Shown here: positions 1 through 6,223 of the stretch, in pieces
Numbering within the stretch: position 1 is the stretch's first letter
Layout of the letters: each line of letters begins with the position of its first letter
Assembly: GCA_002346525.1 (NCBI GenBank)
Contig: DDZY01000162.1
Location: forward strand, 1-17,851
From: Proteobacteria bacterium UBA2996
GTDB lineage: Bacteria; Pseudomonadota; Gammaproteobacteria; Arenicellales; UBA868
Direction: 5' to 3'
Length of the DNA: 17,851 nt
Notes under the pieces: model-generated
Told to the model about the DNA's origin: nothing
Databases searched by the model: none
What the model saw: the letters and a program-made list of their open reading frames with translations, nothing else
Translations under genes and position numbers: made by a program

Positions 1-1
1 G

Positions 2-556
2 GTTGCCTGCGAAGTGGTGCAGGCAATTCAGACGATGGTCACCAGGCGCTTTGATGTCTTCGATCCGGTAGTGGCCACCGTTGGCCGTATTCAGTCAGGC
101 ACCACCAGCAACGTCATTCCCGAATTCGCCGAGATGGAGATCACGCTGCGTTCTTTGTCCGTAGAGGCACGGGCCCGTCTCGCAGAAGCGGTGGAGAAAC
201 TGGTCCGGGAGATTCCGGCGGCGCATGGCCTTGAAGTCAGTTTCGAAATCGAGAAGGGTTACCCGCCGACGGTGAACCACAACAGCGGCGCGCAGGCCGT
301 AGCGCAGGCGACCAAAGCGGTGCTAGGTGAGGATCAGTATATGGAGATGGCCACACCCTGGATGGGGGCTGAGGATTTCTCTTACCTGCTCGAGCGCTTT
401 CCCGGCGCGTTTGTTTTTCTGGGTGCGGCGACGCGCGATGGGGAGCCCCAGCCCTGTCACTCTTCGAGGATGCGTCTGAATGAAGCAGCGTTTCCTGCGG
501 GCGTGGCGATGTACGCGGCGCTCGCTCTGCAGGAACTTGCCGACAAGCTCAACTGA
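2..556 (+). CDS. M20-family amidohydrolase/carboxypeptidase, C-terminal part (5' end outside window)
   Basis: The reading frame is open to the left edge, so this is the end of a longer gene; the GTG at position 14 is probably internal. Members of this family are zinc hydrolases that cleave N-acyl amino acids or related amides (hippurate hydrolase, IAA-amino acid hydrolase). What is visible is the lid/dimerisation domain (segment IPEFAEMEITLRS) followed by the second part of the catalytic domain, with the GAEDFS motif carrying a metal-ligand Glu and the later PCHSSRM segment carrying a conserved His. The end (NEAAFPAGVAMYAALALQEL) is typical of the family. Nothing links it to the thiocyanate genes; it is a flanking housekeeping or catabolic gene. 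The substrate cannot be told from sequence. Confidence 0.85.
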   Translation, partial: VACEVVQAIQTMVTRRFDVFDPVVATVGRIQSGTTSNVIPEFAEMEITLRSLSVEARARLAEAVEKLVREIPAAHGLEVSFEIEKGYPPTVNHNSGAQAVAQATKAVLGEDQYMEMATPWMGAEDFSYLLERFPGAFVFLGAATRDGEPQPCHSSRMRLNEAAFPAGVAMYAALALQELADKLN

Positions 557-795
557 GCCCGCTTTATGTCTTTGGCTCGGCGCGGGGGTGGGCAGATTGC
601 TCTGGCCGAGAGAGGGATGGCCTGAGGCGAGGTCCAGTTCCTTAACTTGTTTTGCTGGCAGTTGAGGCGCTGATCACCAACGACGTCGCTCCTCAAGTTG
701 TGGAACTTTAAGAAGACTCCGTGCCGGTATTTGTTGGTATGATCTCGCAGTGTTTAATCGCCAGAGGGTGTTTATCTATAACGGACAACTTTTAG
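557..795. other. intergenic region, nothing recognised
   Basis: These 239 bases separate the amidohydrolase from the unknown gene at 796. Short open frames here on both strands look like chance extensions of the amidohydrolase shadow frames. I see no convincing hairpin terminator, tRNA or repeat. The base composition becomes more A+T-rich from about 700 on, which fits a promoter for the next gene, but no clear -35/-10 pair can be defended. Confidence 0.4.
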
Positions 796-1239
796 ATGAA
801 AGACCTCAAACTCATTTTCAAGAACTTCGAGAAAAGCCTCCGAGCTTCGGCTTGGTTCGACGATGGTTGGGAAATCTATAACCGTGGGGTTTATCTCCAG
901 CTTTATAAAAGCAACTGGTTTAACGATAACCAGGGCGGAGTGCATTTCGAAACGTATATAGAAGCACCGCAAATTAAAAAGAAGACCTTCCCAATCTGTT
1001 TTCATGCTGAGGAAGAATGCCCCGAACAGCAGACCTTCATCAGCCGATTTCTTGAGTCCCATGGTGAAGAGATCCGGGGCTGGAAAGGTTACCGAGTACA
1101 AGGAGACGGTTATCGTGTTTGCCAGCGCGATTTGCCGCTGAATACGAAGAATCTGGAACAGCGGCTTTTCGAAGAGTTCAATCGGCTCCGCCAGCTCGAA
1201 AGCGGAATAAACCAGGTGCTTGAGGGCATCCAGGACTGA
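796..1239 (+). CDS. hypothetical protein, 147 aa
   Basis: I do not recognise the family. The product is a soluble, charged and aromatic-rich protein (many Trp, Tyr and Phe in the first 60 residues) with no signal peptide, membrane segment or cofactor motif. The middle carries several Cys and His residues (CFHAEEECPE, residues about 68-77), too scattered to call a zinc site. The C-terminal 35 residues (TKNLEQRLFEEFNRLRQLESGINQVLEGI) look helical and possibly coiled-coil. It starts with ATG; no strong ribosome binding site is visible. Coding is supported by an uninterrupted frame of this length whose predicted protein is coherent. It stands alone between the amidohydrolase and the DUF1289 gene. 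Function unknown. Confidence 0.6.
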   Translation: MKDLKLIFKNFEKSLRASAWFDDGWEIYNRGVYLQLYKSNWFNDNQGGVHFETYIEAPQIKKKTFPICFHAEEECPEQQTFISRFLESHGEEIRGWKGYRVQGDGYRVCQRDLPLNTKNLEQRLFEEFNRLRQLESGINQVLEGIQD

Positions 1240-1276
1240 GTGCCCCGGGCTTGTCTCACTAAGTTAGAACCTTTCA

Positions 1277-1468
1277 TTGGATAAATTCGTGGGATCCCAG
1301 AAAAGTCCCTGCATCGACGTTTGCGATTTTCGCGGCCCTAAAGGCTGGTGCCTCGGCTGTGGGCGAACCCGAGAGGAGTGCCGTAAGTGGAAATCACTGA
1401 AACCCTACGCCCAGACTCTTCTGATTAAAGAGCTAGGTAGAAGAAAAAAGAGGATGGCCAGGCAATAG
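1277..1468 (+). CDS. DUF1289 family cysteine-rich small protein
   Basis: A 63-residue protein with the Cys pattern of DUF1289: SPCIDVC near the N-terminus, then WCLGCGRTREECRKW. The four to five conserved Cys suggest a small metal- or Fe-S-binding fold, but the family has no settled function. The family core begins at SPC (residue 10), so the start is uncertain: I use TTG at 1277; GTG at 1289 is an alternative and neither has a good ribosome binding site. The Lys/Arg-rich tail (GRRKKRMARQ) is usual for these proteins. An intrinsic terminator 31 bases downstream closes this transcription unit before the thiocyanate genes. Confidence 0.8.
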   Translation: MDKFVGSQKSPCIDVCDFRGPKGWCLGCGRTREECRKWKSLKPYAQTLLIKELGRRKKRMARQ

Positions 1469-1498
1469 CGTCTGTCATTTCGTTCCACGCGACCCATG

Positions 1499-1532
1499 CT
1501 GGCAGAATTTCATTTCTGCCAGAAGGGTTTTT
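1499..1532 (+). terminator. intrinsic terminator after the DUF1289 gene
   Basis: A perfect 9-bp stem, CTGGCAGAA (1499-1507) with TTCTGCCAG (1514-1522), closes a 6-base loop and is followed by AAGGG and a run of five T (1528-1532). The short gap between stem and T run weakens it a little. It insulates the scn operon from upstream transcription. Confidence 0.7.
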
Positions 1533-1581
1533 CTATCTTCCTCCTCTGGTTTTGACGCCAATAACTACCCCAAGAGAGAAA

Positions 1582-1638
1582 TTATCTTACTGGATAAGCC
1601 AATTGATTTTTCTTATCTGCCGGATAACGAGATAGTCT
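1582..1638 (+). promoter_or_regulatory. putative LysR-type operator region of the scn operon (two dyads)
   Basis: Two dyads of the same half-sites lie in tandem: TTATC (1582-1586)/GATAA (1593-1597), and TTATC (1613-1617)/GATAA (1623-1627). Their centres are about 30.5 bp apart, close to three helical turns, so both would lie on one face of the DNA. The second dyad contains a T-N11-A core, the classical LysR-type box. The segment 1611-1638, including GGATAACGAGAT (1622-1633), recurs at 13272-13299 between the CynR-like regulator and the ABC operon with 22 of 28 bases identical. Seen: the dyads and the recurrence. Inferred: binding by the local LysR protein. Confidence 0.6.
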
Positions 1639-1667
1639 TGGAGAATTCTTTGTGCCAAGAGTATGTT
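1638..1667 (+). promoter_or_regulatory. candidate sigma-70 promoter of the scn operon
   Basis: TTGGAG (1638-1643), an 18-base spacer and TATGTT (1662-1667) form a plausible weak promoter about 30 bases upstream of the scnB ATG. The putative LysR-type site abuts the -35 hexamer, the position expected for an activator that helps a weak promoter. The call rests on hexamer similarity and on placement only. Confidence 0.35.
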
Positions 1668-1700
1668 AAATCCACTTATTAATTAAGAGGCGTACACCTA

Positions 1701-2168
1701 ATGTCCAACCGCGAAAAAATTATGCGGCACCTCAATATCGTTGGCCAGTTGCAGCCGGCGCTACATCAGCCGCAGCACGCCCCAACCGGCGATTTGATTG
1801 ATAACGCCCACTTCCGCGCTTATACCCGCGCTTCCCACGATGTTGGGGGTGAAGCTGACATTCCGATTACCTGGGAAGAAAAAGAAGAGGAAATCTGGGA
1901 GCACAACACCTTCGTGACTTGCGAAGTTTTGGCCTGGCGAGGGGTTTGGAATGCTGAGGAGCGCCGTCGCCGGCAGAATGTCGACGTCGGACAGACAATT
2001 TATCTTGGCCTGCCTTACTACGGCCGCTGGCTAATGACGATCGCGCTGATCCTCGTGGATAAGCAGCACGTCAAGTTGACTGAGCTCATCGACAAGATCG
2101 AGGAAGTCAAACAGCGCGCTCACAAACAGGATGGTCTTCTTTACGATGCAAAGGGGCACGACTTATGA
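1701..2168 (+). CDS. scnB: thiocyanate hydrolase, beta subunit
   Basis: Thiocyanate hydrolase converts SCN- and water to carbonyl sulfide and ammonia. It is a cobalt enzyme related to nitrile hydratase, in which the nitrile hydratase beta chain corresponds to two separate chains. This 155-residue product matches the length of the beta subunit (about 157 aa) and resembles the N-terminal half of the nitrile hydratase beta chain: VGQLQPALHQPQ near residue 14, the ITWEEKEEEIWEHNT segment (56-70), then the Arg cluster EERRRRQN (86-93), which in the family supplies arginines near the oxidised metal-binding cysteines, and the YLGLPYYGRW stretch. ATG at 1701 has AGAGG ten bases upstream. The stop overlaps the next start (ATGA), so translation is probably coupled. 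First gene of the operon. Confidence 0.9.
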   Translation: MSNREKIMRHLNIVGQLQPALHQPQHAPTGDLIDNAHFRAYTRASHDVGGEADIPITWEEKEEEIWEHNTFVTCEVLAWRGVWNAEERRRRQNVDVGQTIYLGLPYYGRWLMTIALILVDKQHVKLTELIDKIEEVKQRAHKQDGLLYDAKGHDL

Positions 2169-2518
2169 GCAGCAGCCACCATGTAGAAAAAGCGACGAAC
2201 GTTGGGGATCCACAGTGCTTCAAGGGCGAAGCACCTCCCGCGAAGTTCAAGGTCGGGGACAGGGTTCGGATTCGCAATCTACCCGATATTTTTTATACCC
2301 GCTCACAGATGTATCTGCGTGAGGCGGAGGCGACAGTTGTAAAACTGGTGTACGAAAGCCCGCCGGCAGAAGACGAAGCATGGGATAACACCGACAGCCC
2401 CGAGTGGTTCTACAGCCTGCTGTTCAAGCAGACTGACCTTTGGCCAGATTACCCCAAGAAGTTCGAGGCCGATACACTTGAGACGGAGTTGTCTGAGCGT
2501 TGGCTCGAGGCGCTCTAA
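2165..2518 (+). CDS. scnA: thiocyanate hydrolase, alpha subunit
   Basis: A 117-residue protein equivalent to the C-terminal SH3-like domain of the nitrile hydratase beta chain. Visible landmarks are FKVGDRVRIRNL (about residues 29-40), the Tyr/Arg-rich turn IFYTRSQMYLREAEATVV, the segment WFYSLLFKQTDLWP, and the closing LSERWLEAL. The length fits the alpha subunit of the Thiobacillus enzyme (about 126 aa). It overlaps scnB by four bases and lies 49 bases before scnC. The order beta-alpha-gamma is the one known for thiocyanate hydrolase and differs from nitrile hydratase, where this domain is fused to the one encoded by scnB. It acts in the cytoplasm as part of the heteromeric enzyme. Confidence 0.9.
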   Translation: MSSSHHVEKATNVGDPQCFKGEAPPAKFKVGDRVRIRNLPDIFYTRSQMYLREAEATVVKLVYESPPAEDEAWDNTDSPEWFYSLLFKQTDLWPDYPKKFEADTLETELSERWLEAL

Positions 2519-2567
2519 GGCGACCCGAAAGTATTTCACTATCACGACATGAAAAGAGGAAAACCGC

Positions 2568-3275
2568 ATGTCAAATTCACATGATCATGATCACAAAGCC
2601 GCACCCATGGTGGATGAGGTTAGCGACTTTGAGGCGTTGGAAGTCGCAGTCCGAGAGTTGTGCATTGAAAAAGGCCTGTTCACGCAGGCCGACCACAACG
2701 AGTGGACGGAATATATGCACACGCTGGGTCCCACCCCCGCTGCGCGGCTCGTCGCCAAAGCCTGGTTGGACGAAGATTACAAGCAGCTGTGTATTGACGA
2801 CCCGGTCAAAGCGAGCCTGGAGGTCGGTATCAACTGGATCACCAGCATGCCTTCAAACTTTGGGACCCCCAGCGACTACTGTAACCCGCGGATTTTGGTC
2901 GATACGCCCAATCTGAAACATGTCGTGGTCTGCACGCTGTGCTCCTGCTATCCAAGGCCGATTCTGGGTCAATCGCCCGAGTGGTATCGCACCCCAAACT
3001 ATCGACGCCGGATGGTGCGTTGGCCGCGGCAGGTGTTGTCTGAATTCGGCCTACAGTTGCCAGAAGATGTCGAGATCCGTGTGGCAGACTCGAATCAGAA
3101 AACCCGCTACGTGGTGATGCCGGTGCGGCCGGAAGGCACCGACGGCTGGACCGAGGATCAACTGAGCGAAATCGTCACCCGTGACTGCCTTATCGGAGTG
3201 GCTATGCCGCGTGCGGATCGCAAGGCGGACGATAAAAGACCGGTGATCCCAGCGATTCACCCGTACGGCCATTAG
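2568..3275 (+). CDS. scnC: thiocyanate hydrolase, gamma (catalytic, cobalt-binding) subunit
   Basis: This 235-residue protein is homologous to the nitrile hydratase alpha chain and carries the metal centre: VCTLCSCY at residues 121-128, where Cys122, Cys125, Ser126 and Cys127 form the claw ligand set. In characterised enzymes two of these cysteines are oxidised to sulfinic and sulfenic acid. The Thr in CTLCSC is typical of cobalt rather than iron enzymes (iron types usually have Ser). The following YPRPILGQSPEWYRTPNYRRRMV is the conserved family stretch. The N-terminus has a His/Asp run (HDHDHK) that could bind metal. ATG at 2568 follows AAAAGAGGAAAACCGC. The length fits the gamma subunit (about 243 aa). 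The accessory gene follows nine bases after the stop, and a cobalt transporter is nearby, in line with the metal requirement. Confidence 0.95.
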   Translation: MSNSHDHDHKAAPMVDEVSDFEALEVAVRELCIEKGLFTQADHNEWTEYMHTLGPTPAARLVAKAWLDEDYKQLCIDDPVKASLEVGINWITSMPSNFGTPSDYCNPRILVDTPNLKHVVVCTLCSCYPRPILGQSPEWYRTPNYRRRMVRWPRQVLSEFGLQLPEDVEIRVADSNQKTRYVVMPVRPEGTDGWTEDQLSEIVTRDCLIGVAMPRADRKADDKRPVIPAIHPYGH

Positions 3276-3284
3276 GGATCTCTG

Positions 3285-3620
3285 GTGACCAAGCCCATTC
3301 CTTTATTGGAAAAGATCGGGAAAGAAGGCAGGGTCTGGGGCGACCTTTGTGAACAGTACGGGGTCGACAACCCGGACCCGCCGTGGCGCGTGTTTTTGGA
3401 AAGCACCTGCGAGGTGCTCAATGAAGGATCATGCGTCTTGCCAGCTCTCGAAAGAAGGGATGAGGAAGATGAGTTGGTGGATGAGCTTTACAAGCATATT
3501 CCCCATCCGGAGCGGCAGGTGTTGGCGCTTGCGCATTCAATGATCCTTCGCGGAATCATTACTGAAAAGGATCTTGAAAAACACCTGAAGACCGTCACCG
3601 AAAGGCTCAATGCGGCGTAA
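3285..3620 (+). CDS. P15K/ScnF-like accessory protein for thiocyanate hydrolase maturation
   Basis: A 111-residue protein with a GTG start, weak ribosome binding site and only nine bases between it and scnC. The segment ERQVLALAHSMILRGIITEKDLEKHL (about residues 76-101) matches the N-terminal helical domain of the nitrile hydratase beta chain and the P15K/ScnF proteins, small chaperones that help deliver cobalt to, and oxidise, the catalytic subunit. The position directly after the gamma gene is the same as for scnF in Thiobacillus. No CxxC-type C-terminal metal motif like that of nitrile hydratase activators is visible; the only Cys residues are scattered in the N-terminal half. The family call is good; the chaperone role is inferred from homologues and position. 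Confidence 0.75.
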   Translation: MTKPIPLLEKIGKEGRVWGDLCEQYGVDNPDPPWRVFLESTCEVLNEGSCVLPALERRDEEDELVDELYKHIPHPERQVLALAHSMILRGIITEKDLEKHLKTVTERLNAA

Positions 3621-3672
3621 CGGTCAAACGGTGCCTTGAAATCTTGAGACCAGCGGGCAAGGCTATTATCAA

Positions 3673-3709
3673 CAAACATCAGTATTCGAATAGGCATCAA
3701 ACATCAGTA
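3673..3709 (+). repeat. 12-bp direct repeat flanking a 10-bp palindrome, upstream of the binding-protein gene
   Basis: CAAACATCAGTA occurs at 3673-3684 and 3698-3709, 25 bases apart. The perfect palindrome TATTCGAATA (3683-3692) lies between the copies, overlapping the end of the first. A 12-bp exact repeat in a 174-base gap is unlikely by chance. It could be an operator or a structured leader element for the gene at 3795. No function can be read from it directly. Confidence 0.6.
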
Positions 3710-3794
3710 AACATTTGTAAGGAGTTGAGGAGATTTGTACAGACATTTGAAAGGTTAAAGTTCTGCAGACCAAACGGAGGAGGAAAGCGAAGAC

Positions 3795-5204
3795 ATGAAA
3801 AAACAGTTAACGCAGGAAGAAACACTGCTAGCCGCGAAAGCAAAATCGCAGGCGATTGCAGACGACATTCTCGATGAGGAAGAAGCTCAGTTCATAGATG
3901 GAGGCCCAGTTGATGAAAACGGCCTGCCGCTGAACGCTAAAAACTTCGGAGACCAGATTGACGATCCGTTCCTCAAGATAAATTCGGATCCACTGTTCGG
4001 TGGTTTTCTGGGCACGGGGATCAGCCGACGGTCGGTGCTTCAGACAGGCGCAGCGCTGGCCGGTGCTGGCCTTGGGTTGGGCAGTATGCCGGCCTTTGGT
4101 AAAAAAGCCTTCGATCCCGTTGTTAACATCTGCTACATCCCGATTACCGATGCGGCAGCTCTGTTAGTCGCACATGAGCTCGGCTTCTTCAAGGAAGAGG
4201 GAATTGAATCGAAGCGTCCGACACTCATCCGGGGTTGGTCACCACTGGTGGAGGCATTCGCCGCTCATAAGTTCAATCTGACTCACATGCTTATCCCGAT
4301 TCCGGTCTGGATGCGTTACAACAATAAATTCCCCGTGAAGATCACGGCCTGGGACCATAGCAATGGTTCGGCAATTGTGGTTAACCCGGAGATCAAAACG
4401 CCCGCAGATTTTGGTGGAAAGCAGTTTGCGGTTCCGTACTGGTATTCGATCCATAACATCGTCTCCCAGAAGATCATGAAGGAGGCAGGGATCACCCCGG
4501 TGATCCGGGCGCAGGATGCGGCTCTGGCACCCAATGAATGTAACTTCCAAGTCCTCGCGCCGCCTGATATGCCGCCTGCACTGGCCGCCAAGAAGATCGA
4601 TGGCTACTGTGTTGCCGAGCCCTTCAATGCACTCGGTGAGATCAAAGCCGGCGGCAAAGTGCTCCGATTTACCGGTGACGTATGGAAGGGACACCCGTGC
4701 TGTGTTGTGGTGATGCATGAAGATGACGCAATGGATCCGGATCGGGCCGCGTGGGCGCAGGGTGTACATAATGCTGTAGTTAAAGCACAGCTCTACACGG
4801 GATCCAACCGAAAAGAGATCGCCCAATTGCTGTCGCGTGAAGGTAAAAAGTACTATCCCTTCCCCAGTAAAGTGGTTGAACGCGCAATGATGTTCTACGA
4901 TCCGGCGTACTACAACAATCCCGCAGCGATCCGTCACACCGAGTGGGGTCAGAATCGCATCGACTTCCAAGCGTGGCCTTACCCGTCGGCCACGAGGCTG
5001 GTTGTGAACGAACTGAAGAACGAGACACTGGTTACCGGTGACAGGACCTTCCTGGATACCCTGGATCCGGAGTTCGTCATCAACGACCTGGTTCAATATG
5101 AGTATGTGAAAAACGCACTCATGGCGAATCCTTCATGGAAGAATGATCCAAGCGTGCCGCAAGGGGGTAATCCCTTCGAGCGCGAAGAGATTCTGGTGAT
5201 CTAA
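3795..5204 (+). CDS. ABC transporter solute-binding protein, NrtA/CmpA type, Tat-exported; probable thiocyanate-binding protein
   Basis: A 469-residue periplasmic binding protein of the NitT/TauT class. The NrtA/CmpA type is shown by FNLTHMLIPIPVWMRY, the FQVLAPPDMPPAL segment and GYCVAEPFN, followed by GHPCCVVVM. Export is by the Tat route: SRRSVLQ at residues 77-83, then an Ala/Gly-rich hydrophobic stretch ending near MPAFG. The Arg pair lies about 77 residues from the start, far deeper than in usual Tat signals; ATG 3795 with a strong GGAGGAGG site (3776-3783) and no internal Met before residue 98 support the long form. The ATPase and two permeases at 13.6-16.0 kb are the likely partners. 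NrtA and CmpA bind nitrate and bicarbonate; thiocyanate as ligand here is inferred from the neighbouring hydrolase. Cyanate, nitrate or bicarbonate remain possible. Confidence 0.85.
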   Translation: MKKQLTQEETLLAAKAKSQAIADDILDEEEAQFIDGGPVDENGLPLNAKNFGDQIDDPFLKINSDPLFGGFLGTGISRRSVLQTGAALAGAGLGLGSMPAFGKKAFDPVVNICYIPITDAAALLVAHELGFFKEEGIESKRPTLIRGWSPLVEAFAAHKFNLTHMLIPIPVWMRYNNKFPVKITAWDHSNGSAIVVNPEIKTPADFGGKQFAVPYWYSIHNIVSQKIMKEAGITPVIRAQDAALAPNECNFQVLAPPDMPPALAAKKIDGYCVAEPFNALGEIKAGGKVLRFTGDVWKGHPCCVVVMHEDDAMDPDRAAWAQGVHNAVVKAQLYTGSNRKEIAQLLSREGKKYYPFPSKVVERAMMFYDPAYYNNPAAIRHTEWGQNRIDFQAWPYPSATRLVVNELKNETLVTGDRTFLDTLDPEFVINDLVQYEYVKNALMANPSWKNDPSVPQGGNPFEREEILVI

Positions 5205-5217
5205 CTCCAGTAGAAAC

Positions 5218-5249
5218 TGAGGCTCCCGGGGCGGACCCGGGGGCACTCA
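5218..5249 (+). other. strong RNA hairpin between the binding-protein gene and cbtB
   Basis: A stem of GCTCCCGGG (5222-5230) with CCCGGGGGC (5236-5244), one G-U pair, closes the loop GCGGA. It is extended by TGAG (5218-5221) with CTCA (5246-5249) across a bulged A at 5245. No T run follows, so it is not a standard intrinsic terminator. A 3' mRNA-stabilising element or partial terminator that keeps binding-protein mRNA more abundant than the downstream genes would fit. Confidence 0.55.
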
Positions 5250-5280
5250 CAGATAAATATGTAACTTAGGAGAAAAAGTA

Positions 5281-5466
5281 ATGTCAAACCAAGCTATTCA
5301 AGATCAAATCCAGTCCGTACCTACCCTGGCGAACAAAGGCCTGCAGTTGGTTGCGGCGTTCGCTTTGGGCGCGACTATCCTGTTCGCAGCGGCTTTCACA
5401 CAGTCTTCTGTCGTACACAATGCGGCACATGATATGCGTCATTCCCAAGGTTTCCCTTGTCACTAA
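5281..5466 (+). CDS. cbtB: CbtB, small subunit of a predicted cobalt transporter
   Basis: A 61-residue protein with one membrane helix (GLQLVAAFALGATILFAAAF, about residues 20-39) and the family hallmark His-rich C-terminus (HNAAHDMRHSQGFPCH), thought to bind the metal. ATG at 5281 has TTAGGAGAAAAAGTA directly upstream. CbtB works with CbtA, encoded 22 bases after its stop, as a predicted cobalt uptake system known mainly from comparative genomics. In many genomes cbtAB lie beside cobalamin genes or a B12 riboswitch; here neither is seen, and the nearby cobalt enzyme is thiocyanate hydrolase, which suggests a dedicated supply. Confidence 0.9.
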   Translation: MSNQAIQDQIQSVPTLANKGLQLVAAFALGATILFAAAFTQSSVVHNAAHDMRHSQGFPCH

Positions 5467-5488
5467 AGAAATCCGGAGAATCCCGTCA

Positions 5489-6223
5489 ATGTTATTTCGC
5501 CGAATTGTCGTGATCGCCTTGCTCTCCGGTCTCGCTGGGGGCCTTGCTCTCAGCCTGATTCAACGCTGGCAGGTCATACCGATTATCACGGCAGCGGAGC
5601 AGCTTGAAAGCCAGAAGGTCGAAGTAGCAGGCTCTGAGGAATCAGACCATTCGGGACATAGCCATGATCATGAAGAGTGGGGTCCTGAGGATGGGCTTGA
5701 GAGGATACTCTTTACAATGTTGTCCAATGTGCTTACCGCAATAGGCTACGCCCTACTTTTGGTGGCGCTCGGCGCCGCAGCCTCAATAAAGTATGGCAAG
5801 ATGCGTATGAGTCTCGCATCAGGTCTTGTCTGGGGGCTGGGCGGATTTATCGCGTTTTTCGCGGCGCCCTCGCTTGGCATCCTCCCGCAGTTGCCCGGGG
5901 TCGCAGGCGCGGCGCTGGAGTCACGCCAGTTTTGGTGGATATCGACAGTGTTATGTACGGGTGCAGGGCTTTTCCTCGCTCACGTCCTTAAGACAAACTG
6001 GAGATGGGTGGGTGCCGCGGTGTTGCTTGTCGTGCCGCATCTCTTCGGAGCGCCCCAAGCTGATGATCTCTACGCGGGTCATACCGCTGATATGGCTGCG
6101 CAACTATCTGAGTTGTCCGGCGCGTTCCTTGCCGCTACAGGAATCAGTTCGCTCATCATGTGGCTCGTCATCGGTGGCTGCACGGGGTTCGGATTAGATA
6201 GGTTTTTACTGAAAGAAGCCTAG
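5489..6223 (+). CDS. cbtA: CbtA, large membrane subunit of a predicted cobalt transporter
   Basis: A 244-residue integral membrane protein. The family begins MLFRRIVVIALLSGLAGG, which fixes the start at ATG 5489, with CGGAGA just upstream, rather than further 5' in the frame that overlaps cbtB. After the first helix a His/Asp-rich periplasmic-type loop (SDHSGHSHDHEEW, residues about 52-64) offers metal ligands, then four to five hydrophobic segments follow (YALLLVALGAAAS, GLVWGLGGFIAFFAAPSLG, ISTVLCTGAGLFLAHVL, WVGAAVLLVVPHLFGAP, GISSLIMWLVIGGCTGFGL). The motif PSLGILPQLPG and the C-terminal helix are usual in CbtA. It probably imports cobalt for the SCN-hydrolysing enzyme made from the genes just upstream. 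Confidence 0.88.
   Translation: MLFRRIVVIALLSGLAGGLALSLIQRWQVIPIITAAEQLESQKVEVAGSEESDHSGHSHDHEEWGPEDGLERILFTMLSNVLTAIGYALLLVALGAAASIKYGKMRMSLASGLVWGLGGFIAFFAAPSLGILPQLPGVAGAALESRQFWWISTVLCTGAGLFLAHVLKTNWRWVGAAVLLVVPHLFGAPQADDLYAGHTADMAAQLSELSGAFLAATGISSLIMWLVIGGCTGFGLDRFLLKEA

Noticed and set aside
2165..3275. Reading these genes as an ordinary nitrile hydratase
   Set aside because: The beta chain is split into two overlapping genes with the lengths of thiocyanate hydrolase subunits, and the order is beta-alpha-gamma. The setting (cyanase, sulfur oxidation) also fits SCN-.
3633..3663. Possible terminator GCCTTG/CAAGGC after the accessory gene
   Set aside because: The stem is short, the loop long, and no T run follows.
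4239..5096. Long minus-strand open frame inside the binding-protein gene
   Set aside because: It overlaps a gene with clear family motifs and its translation has no recognisable domain; it is an antisense shadow.
3795..5204. Nitrate or bicarbonate binding protein (NrtA/CmpA proper)
   Set aside because: Family resemblance is real, but no nitrate-reduction or carboxysome gene is nearby. I keep these ligands only as alternatives.
5205..5280. B12 riboswitch before cbtB
   Set aside because: The gap is only 76 bases, mostly taken by one hairpin, too short for the conserved B12 riboswitch core.
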